Shown here: one piece after another, positions 39,093 to 46,172 of the stretch
Numbering within the stretch: the first letter of the stretch is position 1
How the letters are laid out: the number at the start of each line of letters is the position of its first letter
Assembly: GCF_000725385.1 (NCBI RefSeq)
Contig: NZ_CP008884.1
Coordinates: 1,054,001-1,118,000 of the forward strand
Source of the DNA: Dyella japonica A8
GTDB taxonomy: Bacteria; Pseudomonadota; Gammaproteobacteria; Xanthomonadales; Rhodanobacteraceae
Length of the DNA: 64,000 bases
Direction of reading: 5' to 3'
The notes under the pieces: generated by a model
The model's database searches: none
What the model was told of the DNA's origin: nothing
What the model saw: only the letters and a program-made list of their open reading frames with translations
Program-made: the position numbers and the translations under genes

Positions 39093-39949
39093 GCGTGGCC
39101 GTGCACCGTCAACGTGGCGTGGCCCTGCTCGTGGTGTTGTGGGCGTGCACGCTGCTGGCGATCCTGGTGGGCGGCTACGCGGTGCTGGCGCGCACCGAGG
39201 GCCTGCAGGCGCGTTACCAGTTTGCGCAGACCCAGGCGCACTACGCGGCGGAAGCCGGCGTGATGCGGGCCATCTACGCCCTGCAGGATCCCCAGGCGGA
39301 GCAGCGGTGGATTCCCGACGGCCGCCGTTATCCGTTCGCGTTCGACGGTGCCAAGGTCAGCATCAGCATCATCAGTGAAACCGGCAAGGTGGATCTCAAT
39401 GCCGCCTCGCCCGACGTGCTGCAGAACCTGTTCCGCGCCGCCGGCATGTCCGACATGGACGCGCAATCACTGACCCGCAATATCGTCGACTGGCGCAGCT
39501 TTTCCTATTCACCGCCGGGCACGGTGCCCAATGCCGCCTACGCCAACGCCGGGCTGGACTACGGTCCCCGGCATGGCCCGTTCGGCACCGTCGAGGAACT
39601 GCAGATGGTGCTGGGCATGAATCCCAAGGTCTATCGGGCCGTGGCTTCGCAGGTCACCCTGTGGTCGGGCCGCCCCACACCCGATCCGAACACGGCGCCA
39701 CCGCTGGCCCTGGCGGCCATTCCCGGCATGACGCCGGCACAGGCGCAGGCCATCGCGGCCTCCCGCGGGAGCGGTGCCCCGCAGCAGGGCCTAGCTGCGA
39801 TACAGGGAGTGACGCATAGTATTCGTTCGGAGGCCACGCTGGCTGACGGTACGCGCGCGGTGCTGCGCGCGACGGTGCGATTACAGGGCATTCGCCCGGG
39901 CGCCTTGCCGTATACCGTGCTGCGCTGGCAGGAGGGAGAGGGAGAATGA
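39089..39949 (+). CDS. gspK: Type II secretion tip pseudopilin GspK
   Basis: 286 residues. The prepilin-like start RG/VALLVVLWACTLLAILVGG lacks Glu+5, as is normal for GspK. A large alpha domain is inserted in the pilin fold: TGKVDLNAASPDVLQNLFRAAG, RNIVDWRSFSYSPPG and PFGTVEELQMVLGM, the last resembling a helix-hairpin-helix. It caps the pseudopilus. Coupled to gspJ and gspL by 4-base overlaps. Confidence 0.95.
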   Translation: MSVAVHRQRGVALLVVLWACTLLAILVGGYAVLARTEGLQARYQFAQTQAHYAAEAGVMRAIYALQDPQAEQRWIPDGRRYPFAFDGAKVSISIISETGKVDLNAASPDVLQNLFRAAGMSDMDAQSLTRNIVDWRSFSYSPPGTVPNAAYANAGLDYGPRHGPFGTVEELQMVLGMNPKVYRAVASQVTLWSGRPTPDPNTAPPLALAAIPGMTPAQAQAIAASRGSGAPQQGLAAIQGVTHSIRSEATLADGTRAVLRATVRLQGIRPGALPYTVLRWQEGEGE

Positions 39950-41112
39950 GCACGCCACCGCTGCAGTTGCAGTTGCAGCTCGACCGCGCGCGCCGCGCCT
40001 GGCGTGGCTCGCCCATGCCGCGCTTCTTCGCGTGGTGGGGCGGCGAGTTGCGGGCGCTGCTGCCGGCCGGCTGGCGCGACCGTTTCGGCGGCGGCCAGGC
40101 GTGGTACCTCCTGCAACTGGACGGCGAGGAATGGACCTTGCGCAAGGCGGGCGATGCGCCGGTGCTGGCGCGCTGGAACAGCCAGCTCGATGCAGCCAGC
40201 CAGCAGGTGGCGTTCAAGGATGCACTGCGCGGCGTGGACGCCGAAGACCTGCGCATGGCGCTGTGCCTGGATGGCGCGAACGTGCTCCGTCCCCGCCTGA
40301 GCCTGCCGCTGGCCGCGCGTGACAATCTTGCGCAGATCGGCGCGTTCGAGATGGATCGCCAGACACCGTTCCGCGTCGAACAGGTGCGTTACGACGTGCG
40401 CGAGCTGCGCACGCCAGCGCCGGCCGGCCGCTTCGCCGCGGAGCTGGTGGTGGTGCCGCGCCAGACGCTGGATCCCATCCTGTCGAAACTGACCGCCTCC
40501 GGTCTGCCGGTGGATGCGGTGGACGTAGCGGCCGACGCCGATCGCCTGGGCGCCAACCTGTTGCCGGCGGAACTCACGCCGCGCCGCAGGCATCCGCGGC
40601 AGCGCCTGAACCTCGCGTTGGGTGCGGCGGCCATCGTGTTGCTGCTGCTGTCGCTCGTGCAATTCCTGCACAACCGCGAGAGCGCACTGGAGCAGATGCG
40701 CACCGATGTCGAAGCCATGCGCGCCGATGCGCAGCAGGTGGCGAATCTGCGCCAGCAGTTGCAGGACAACGCCGGTGCCGCAGGCTTCCTTGCCCAGCGC
40801 AAGGCGCACACCATTTCCGCGCTGGCCGTACTGCAGGACATCAGCGAACGGCTGCCGACCACGGCGTGGCTGGAGCGCCTGAGCATCGACAACAACGGGC
40901 AGCTCGGCTTCCAGGGCCAGAGCCCGCAGGCCGCGCGCCTGGTCGATGCGTTCAAGGGTTCCACCGTCATCACCGATGCGAACTTCCAGGGCACCATCCA
41001 GGTGGATCCTTCCACCGGCAAGGAACGCTTCTACATGGTCGCGCAGCTGCGCAAGCCCAATGACGCCAAGGCGGCCAAGGCGGCGCCGGCCACCGCGGGG
41101 AGCACCCGATGA
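39946..41112 (+). CDS. gspL: Type II secretion inner-membrane protein GspL
   Basis: 388 residues. The cytoplasmic part (1-210) is an actin-like domain that binds GspE. A single transmembrane helix (LALGAAAIVLLLLSLVQFLHN) lies near residue 220. A periplasmic PilN/ferredoxin-like domain with a coiled-coil segment (EQMRTDVEAMRADAQQVANLRQQL) follows. Position between gspK and gspM and overlaps of 4 bases with both support the call. It couples GspE to the platform. Confidence 0.9.
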   Translation: MSTPPLQLQLQLDRARRAWRGSPMPRFFAWWGGELRALLPAGWRDRFGGGQAWYLLQLDGEEWTLRKAGDAPVLARWNSQLDAASQQVAFKDALRGVDAEDLRMALCLDGANVLRPRLSLPLAARDNLAQIGAFEMDRQTPFRVEQVRYDVRELRTPAPAGRFAAELVVVPRQTLDPILSKLTASGLPVDAVDVAADADRLGANLLPAELTPRRRHPRQRLNLALGAAAIVLLLLSLVQFLHNRESALEQMRTDVEAMRADAQQVANLRQQLQDNAGAAGFLAQRKAHTISALAVLQDISERLPTTAWLERLSIDNNGQLGFQGQSPQAARLVDAFKGSTVITDANFQGTIQVDPSTGKERFYMVAQLRKPNDAKAAKAAPATAGSTR

Positions 41113-41750
41113 AGATGGCCGCGCTCAAGCCTCGCGAAAGCCGCATTGCGGCGGTGCTGCTGCTGCTCGCGGTGCTGGTTCTTGCTTACTTCGCGTTGCT
41201 GCACTGGTGGTTCGTGGCGCCCTTGCAATCCATCCACGCGGAGATGGACGACCTGCGCGACACGCATGCGCGCTACGCCGCCGCCATCGCCGAAAAGCCG
41301 CAGCTGCAGCAACGCATCGCGGCGATGGGCGCCGGGCAGGCGGCCAGCCATGCCTTCCTGCCGGAAGACGATCCGAACGCCGCCGCCGCGGGCCTGATGC
41401 AGCACGTGGTCGATGCCGTCGCCGCACATCCGCAGGGTGGTGCCTGCGATGTCACCCAGAAGATGCCGGTGACCAACCCGCCTGCCGCGCCGGACGAGCC
41501 CTATCGCAAGGTGGCCGTGAGCATCAGCCTGCGCTGCGACGTGCAGCCGCTGGCGGAAACCCTGCACGACCTGGAGCAAGGCACGCCGTATCTGTTCGTG
41601 GATGACCTGAGCATCTACCGCAATCCGGTCGCCGCGCAGCAACAGGCGACGGCGCCGCTGGAAGTGCAGTTCACCCTGTCCGGCTACGTGCGCCAGCCGC
41701 GCGCGGCGGGCGACGCGCAGGGCGATGCCCAGCAGGGAGACGCGCCATGA
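41109..41750 (+). CDS. gspM: Type II secretion protein GspM
   Basis: 213 residues with one N-terminal transmembrane helix (AAVLLLLAVLVLAYFALLHWWF), a periplasmic coiled-coil region (about 40-80) and a ferredoxin-like C-terminal domain (KVAVSISLRCDVQPLAETLHDLEQGTPYLFVDDLSIYRN). This fits the GspM/XpsM partner of GspL. Two cysteines (GGACDVTQ and LRCDVQ) could form a disulfide in the periplasm. Confidence 0.9.
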   Translation: MKMAALKPRESRIAAVLLLLAVLVLAYFALLHWWFVAPLQSIHAEMDDLRDTHARYAAAIAEKPQLQQRIAAMGAGQAASHAFLPEDDPNAAAAGLMQHVVDAVAAHPQGGACDVTQKMPVTNPPAAPDEPYRKVAVSISLRCDVQPLAETLHDLEQGTPYLFVDDLSIYRNPVAAQQQATAPLEVQFTLSGYVRQPRAAGDAQGDAQQGDAP

Positions 41751-42478
41751 ACGCCGCCGCCCAACGTCGCCTGACGCCTGTCCTTGGTGGTGTGGCCGTG
41801 CTGTTCGGCGTGCTGCTGCTGGTGCTGCTTGCCGGCGCGGGGCGTGGCGTGGCCTGGGGCCCGCCGCGTGCGGCCGCGCCGCTGCCGCCCGCGCGCGACC
41901 AGGGGCTGCCGCCGCCCGTGCCGCTGGCGCAGTTCTCCGCGGTGTGGACGCAACCCCTGTTCAACAACGACCGCAAGCCGACGCTGCGCGCCGCTTCCGG
42001 TGGTGCGAGCCTGGGCGACATGTCGCTTACCGGCATCATCCTTACGCCTGCGCTGCACATGGCGTTGTTGCGCGACAAGAGCGGCGACCACGAAGTGCGC
42101 GTGCGCGAAGGCGACACCCTGCCCGACGGCAGCTGGCGTCTGGTGGAGCTGAAGCCGCGCGCGGCGGTGTTCGAGTCGAGCTCCGGCCGCACCGAACTCG
42201 AGCTGCCGGCCGGCGCGCCCATCGACATGCCCAAGCCGCCGGGCAACGCGCCGCAGGGCAACCTGCCGCCGGTGCCCGGCGCGATGTCGGTCGTGCCGGT
42301 GCCCGCGCCGCAGAACGGCCCCATGCTCAACGTCGGCAGTCCGGCCAATGCACCGAACCCGGTCCTGCAGTCGCCCAACGGCGCGGACTCGCAGGCCGAC
42401 CGCATCCGCATGTTGCGGGAAACCATCCAGAAGCGCCGCGCCCAACAGCAGGCAGCGACACCCGAGGGAGCCCACTAA
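41747..42478 (+). CDS. gspN: XpsN/GspC-type secretion protein
   Basis: 243 residues. N-terminal membrane anchor (LGGVAVLFGVLLLVLLAGAG), a Pro/Ala-rich linker, then a GspC homology-region (HR) domain: FNNDRKPTLRAASGGASLGDMSLTGIIL, HMALLRDKSGDHEVRVREGD and WRLVELKPRAAVFESSSGRTEL. No PDZ or coiled-coil domain follows; the C-terminal 70 residues are Pro-rich. In Xanthomonas the equivalent XpsN bridges the inner-membrane L-M complex and the secretin XpsD. It is the only GspC-like protein in this cluster. Confidence 0.85.
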   Translation: MNAAAQRRLTPVLGGVAVLFGVLLLVLLAGAGRGVAWGPPRAAAPLPPARDQGLPPPVPLAQFSAVWTQPLFNNDRKPTLRAASGGASLGDMSLTGIILTPALHMALLRDKSGDHEVRVREGDTLPDGSWRLVELKPRAAVFESSSGRTELELPAGAPIDMPKPPGNAPQGNLPPVPGAMSVVPVPAPQNGPMLNVGSPANAPNPVLQSPNGADSQADRIRMLRETIQKRRAQQQAATPEGAH

Positions 42479-42481
42479 TCC

Positions 42482-44899
42482 ATGTCCATCCAGCGCACCT
42501 CGCGGTTGACCCGCATCAGTACGCTCACCCTGGCCCTGTGGCTGGCCGGCTGCCAGTCGCTGCCGCCAGCGCCCGACGACGGCGCACTGCAGCGCGAGGC
42601 CATGGCGGGCACCGAGAAGCCGGTGCCCGCGCCGTTGAACACACGCAACGTTCCGACCGACCAGAACGCCACGCCCAAGCCGCAGGTCACCGAAGGCACC
42701 GGCCAGTTCGTGCGCGCCACGGGCCTGGCGCAGCCGCGCAAGGCGGCCAGCGGTGATGGCGCGGTGACCTTCAACTTCGAGAACCAGCCGGTGCAGGCGG
42801 TGGTGAAGGCCATCCTCGGCGACCTGCTCAAGCAGAACTACACCATCGTGCCGGGCGTGCAGGGCAACGTGTCCTTCTCCACCTCCGAACCGGTGGACAG
42901 CAGCCAGGCCATTCCCATCCTCGAGACCTTGTTGTCGTGGACCAGCAACGCGCTGGTGATGCGCGACGGCCAGTACGTGGTGATGCCGGCGAAGGATGCG
43001 GTGGCCGGCAACCTGGTGCCCAGCCTCAACGCCGTGGCGCCGCAGGGCGGCCTGCAGGCGCGGCTGTTCCCATTGCGCTACATCTCCGCCACCGAGATGC
43101 AGAAGCTGCTCAAGCCGTTCGCGCGCACCGAGTCGGTGCTGCTGGCCGATCCGTCGCGCAACCTGATCGTGCTGTCGGGCACGCCCTCGGAGCTGGACAA
43201 CTACCAGCGCACCATCCACACCTTCGACGTGGACTGGCTGCGCGGCATGTCGGTGGGCGTCTTCAGCCTGCAGCACGCCACCGTCAACGAACTGGGCCCG
43301 CAGCTGGACCAGATGTTCGGACCCAAGGGCGACACGCCGCTGGCCGGCATGGTGCGTTTCCTGCCGATCGAACGCACCAACGCCATCGTGGTGATCAGCA
43401 GCCAGCCGCAATACCTGCAAGAAGTGGGCGGCTGGATCACCAAGATCGACCGCGGTGGCGGCAACCAGCCGGAGCTGTTCGTCTACGACGTGCGCAACAT
43501 CAAGGCCTCCGACCTCGCCCAATACCTGGCGCAGATCTACGCCAACGGCGGTGGCAATGGCGGCAACGCGGGCAAGGTGGGGCCGGGGCTCAACGGCTCC
43601 ACGCTGACCTCCAACGAGAATGGCAACGGCAACGTCAGCGGCATGGGCAGCACGGCGGGCAGCTTTGGCAGCTCGCCTTCGGTCAATGGCGTGGGTGGTG
43701 GTTTCGGCAGCGCGGGTGGCTTCGGCAACAGCGGCACCGGCAGCACCACGGGTGGCATCGGCGGCACTGGCGCCAACGGTACGAGCGGCGGTTTCGGCGG
43801 CAGTGGCATGTCCGGCGGCGCGGCCGGCGGCATGTCGTCGTCGTTCGGCAACAACAATGCGAGTGGCAACGGCAATACCGGGCAGCAATACGTCTCCGAA
43901 GACGGCTCCATTCGCATCAGCTCGGTGGATTCGAACAACCAGCTGATGGTGCGCGCGCGTCCTTCGCAGTGGACGGAAATCCAGCAGGCGATCCAGCGTC
44001 TGGACAACGTGCCGCTGCAGGTGCAGATCGAGATGCGCATTCTGGAAGTGGATCTGACCGGCCAGCTGGAATTCGGCGTGCAGTGGTACCTGCAGGGCCT
44101 GGCAGGCAGCACGCCGACCACGGACAGCAGCGGCAACATCAATGGCGCCACCAATATCCCGCCGGGCATGCACCGCCAGATTTCGCTGGGTTCCGGTGGC
44201 AACCAGTATGAAGGCGAGCCGTTCTTCTATTCGTTCCTGAGCAGCAACCGCAAGTTCCAGGTGGCCGTTCGCGCACTGGAAACCAACGGCAACACCAAGA
44301 CGTTGTCCGCACCGTCGCTGGTGGTGCTCAACAACCAGGTGGCGCATATCGCGGTGGGCGACCAGGTGCCGATCAACCAGACGTCCATCGTCACGGGTCT
44401 CAATACCTCAGGCTCCACCGCCACCAGTGTCAGCTATATACCGACGGGTGTGATTCTTGATGTGCAGCCGCGGGTGAATCCTGGCGGCCTGGTGTATCTC
44501 AATGTGCAGCAGCAGGTAAGCAACACCACCGGATCCGCCAACTCGCAGGGCAACTACACCATCCAGCAGCGCGCGGTGGGCACGCAGATTGCCGTGCAGA
44601 GCGGGCAGACGGTGCTGCTCGGCGGCCTGATCCAGCAGAACGAGAACAACAACGATACGGGTATTCCCGGCCTCAATCGCATCCCGGTACTGGGCCGCCT
44701 GTTCGGCACCACCAGCCACAACCGCAACCGCACCGAGCTGATCGTGCTGATTACGCCGCGCGTGATCACGAGCAGTGAGGAGGCGAAGCAGGTGACGGAC
44801 GAGTATCAGCGCAAGTTTGAATCGCTGGCGCCGTTGCGGGCGGCGAATGGGGCGGCGGGTGGCGGGGCTGGTAATGGTGGGTCGACGTCGCATCCGTGA
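42482..44899 (+). CDS. gspD: Type II secretion outer-membrane secretin GspD
   Basis: 805 residues. Lipoprotein-type start (LTLALWLAGCQSLPPAP), so it may be self-piloting. N-domains: N0 (FNFENQPVQAVVKAILGDLLKQNYTIVPGVQG), N1-N2 (FPLRYISATEMQKLLKPFARTESV) and N3. N3 is split by a 113-residue Gly/Ser/Asn-rich stretch (about 356-468). The secretin barrel follows: VQIEMRILEVDLTGQLEFGVQWYL, NNQVAHIAVGDQVPI, PRVNPGGLVYLNVQQQVS and TVLLGGLIQQNENNNDTGIPGLNRIPVLGRLFG. It forms the multimeric outer-membrane channel of the T2SS. Last gene of the cluster. Confidence 0.96.
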   Translation: MSIQRTSRLTRISTLTLALWLAGCQSLPPAPDDGALQREAMAGTEKPVPAPLNTRNVPTDQNATPKPQVTEGTGQFVRATGLAQPRKAASGDGAVTFNFENQPVQAVVKAILGDLLKQNYTIVPGVQGNVSFSTSEPVDSSQAIPILETLLSWTSNALVMRDGQYVVMPAKDAVAGNLVPSLNAVAPQGGLQARLFPLRYISATEMQKLLKPFARTESVLLADPSRNLIVLSGTPSELDNYQRTIHTFDVDWLRGMSVGVFSLQHATVNELGPQLDQMFGPKGDTPLAGMVRFLPIERTNAIVVISSQPQYLQEVGGWITKIDRGGGNQPELFVYDVRNIKASDLAQYLAQIYANGGGNGGNAGKVGPGLNGSTLTSNENGNGNVSGMGSTAGSFGSSPSVNGVGGGFGSAGGFGNSGTGSTTGGIGGTGANGTSGGFGGSGMSGGAAGGMSSSFGNNNASGNGNTGQQYVSEDGSIRISSVDSNNQLMVRARPSQWTEIQQAIQRLDNVPLQVQIEMRILEVDLTGQLEFGVQWYLQGLAGSTPTTDSSGNINGATNIPPGMHRQISLGSGGNQYEGEPFFYSFLSSNRKFQVAVRALETNGNTKTLSAPSLVVLNNQVAHIAVGDQVPINQTSIVTGLNTSGSTATSVSYIPTGVILDVQPRVNPGGLVYLNVQQQVSNTTGSANSQGNYTIQQRAVGTQIAVQSGQTVLLGGLIQQNENNNDTGIPGLNRIPVLGRLFGTTSHNRNRTELIVLITPRVITSSEEAKQVTDEYQRKFESLAPLRAANGAAGGGAGNGGSTSHP

Positions 44900-45140
44900 C
44901 GGGGATGGGCTTCTCTTCGGGGCGGGCGGGGAACGGCTGGGGGTGCCTGCGACTTTGAGGAGCGAGGGGAGGGTATGGGCTAGGGTCAACCTGGCCTCAC
45001 CGCTTCGTACCGTCATTCCGGCGTCCCACAGGGACTAGCTTCGCGTCGTAGGCCGGGATCCAGAGCCTCGGTGCTCGGTTGTCGCGTTGTGGCGACCTGG
45101 CTCGCCTGCCGCGGGCTTCCGAACTGCTGCCGCAGTCCGG

Positions 45141-45174
45141 GTCACTTTTCTTTGCTTGCCCAAAGAAAAGTAAC
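45141..45174. repeat. Hairpin A of element 2
   Basis: Arms GTCACTTTTCTTTG and CAAAGAAAAGTAAC around CTTGCC. Relative to 9450-9483 it carries C-to-T, T-to-C and C-to-T changes in the left arm, each matched by a complementary change in the right arm. Confidence 0.9.
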
Positions 45175-45357
45175 CCAAAGAAAGGGCCCCCCGGATGACG
45201 CGCCTTCCGGTCTTGCAGCCCGGAAGGTTCGCGGTCGGGTTCCGGGCTTTTCGACGGGGCATCCTGCCCCGACGAAAAGTGCCAGGGATCCCTCCCTGGC
45301 ACCCCTGCGGGGCCTGATCTCCACCCGCCCGCCGCGTCATACGGGACCCGGTAGGTC

Positions 45358-45524
45358 AAAAGCCAAAAGCCAAAAGCCAAAAGCCAAAAGCCAAAAGCCA
45401 AAAGCCAAAAGCCAAAAGCCAAAAGCCAAAAGCCAAAAGCCAAAAGCCAAAAGCCAAAAGCCAAAAGCCAAAGCCAAAAGCCAAAGCCAAAGCCAAAAGC
45501 CAAAGCTAAAAGCTAAAAGCCGAA
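45358..45524. repeat. AAAAGCC heptamer tandem array
   Basis: Sixteen perfect AAAAGCC heptamers (45358-45469) followed by mixed AAAGCC/AAAAGCC and then AAAGCT, AAAAGCT and GAAGC variants. Perfect units at one end and decayed units at the other suggest ongoing slippage. Confidence 0.95.
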
Positions 45525-45571
45525 GCAAGAAGCCGAGCCGTTGGCGAAGCATCCAAAAAGGCGAGTCCCTT

Positions 45572-45655
45572 GTGGGAGCGCACCCTGTGCGCGACTGGGG
45601 CGTCTCGTTGTCACCCGCTCCGTTAGGTTGTCGCGCACAGGGTGCGCTCCCACAG
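45572..45655. repeat. REP-type palindromic pair inside element 2 (copy 8)
   Basis: GTGGGAGCGCACCCTGTGCG ... GCGCACAGGGTGCGCTCCCA, placed as in element 1. Confidence 0.85.
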
Positions 45656-45867
45656 AAAAGAGAAAAGCGGGCGACCGTGCGGGTCCCGACCTCGCCGAAG
45701 CGAAGCGAGGCGCTGCTTTAAGTCCTCATCGCGATGACGCGTTGCGAAGCGCTTGGAAATACCCGCTGTGTAGAGGCGAAGGTTGCCAAGCAACGATCTG
45801 CCTCACGCGTTCGGGCTTATCCTCGTGAAATGCTGCCAGCTCTGGCTCTCAAGGCCATTTTCTTTGG

Positions 45868-45903
45868 GTTACTTTTCTTTTGGGCCAGCAAAAGAAAAGT
45901 GAC
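45868..45903. repeat. Hairpin B of element 2
   Basis: GTTACTTTTCTTTTG, loop GGCCAG, CAAAAGAAAAGTGAC; identical to 10063-10098. Confidence 0.9.
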
Positions 45904-46172
45904 TCGGCCTTCGGCAGAAGGTCGAAACGCCCGCTGCGTAAGCGGCCAGATCGCGGGAAGGCACGAGGCGACGACCCACCACTGACGAAACTGGATCCCG
46001 GCCTACGCCGGGATGAAGGTTCTTTTGAAGTGGCGAGGCAAGACCACCAACGCCGCCCCGGCAGCGTTCCGCGCGCCGCTTGCCAAGCCAACGCCAGACC
46101 AGCGGGGCAATAGAAATACCGCCCCGGCAAGCGCCGCCGCGGCCCGAATCCCCGCCCGTTATCATCTACCCG

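Larger units (their letters stand above)
45009..46020. repeat. Composite intergenic element, copy 2 (dRS3-like inverted ends)
   Basis: A 1012-bp gene-free block with the same layout as 9334-10215. The left dRS3-like end (45009-45063) is interrupted by about 25 bp within its loop. Then hairpin A (45141-45174), the GC-rich hairpin run (about 45204-45313), a long AAAAGCC array (45358-45524), a REP pair (45572-45655), a conserved segment with GCTTTAAGTCCTCATCGC, hairpin B (45868-45903), and the inverted right end (45991-46020, ending GGGATGAAGGT). It fills the gap between gspD and hrpB and ends 152 bp before hrpB. Minus-strand frames through the array encode only periodic FGFWLLA-type peptides. 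Confidence 0.8.

Noticed and set aside
44997..45503. Minus-strand frame encoding a Phe/Gly/Trp/Leu periodic peptide
   Set aside because: The peptide period (FGFWLLA) comes only from reading the AAAAGCC heptamer in three frames; other frames give similar peptides and there is no ribosome-binding site. It is a by-product of the tandem array.
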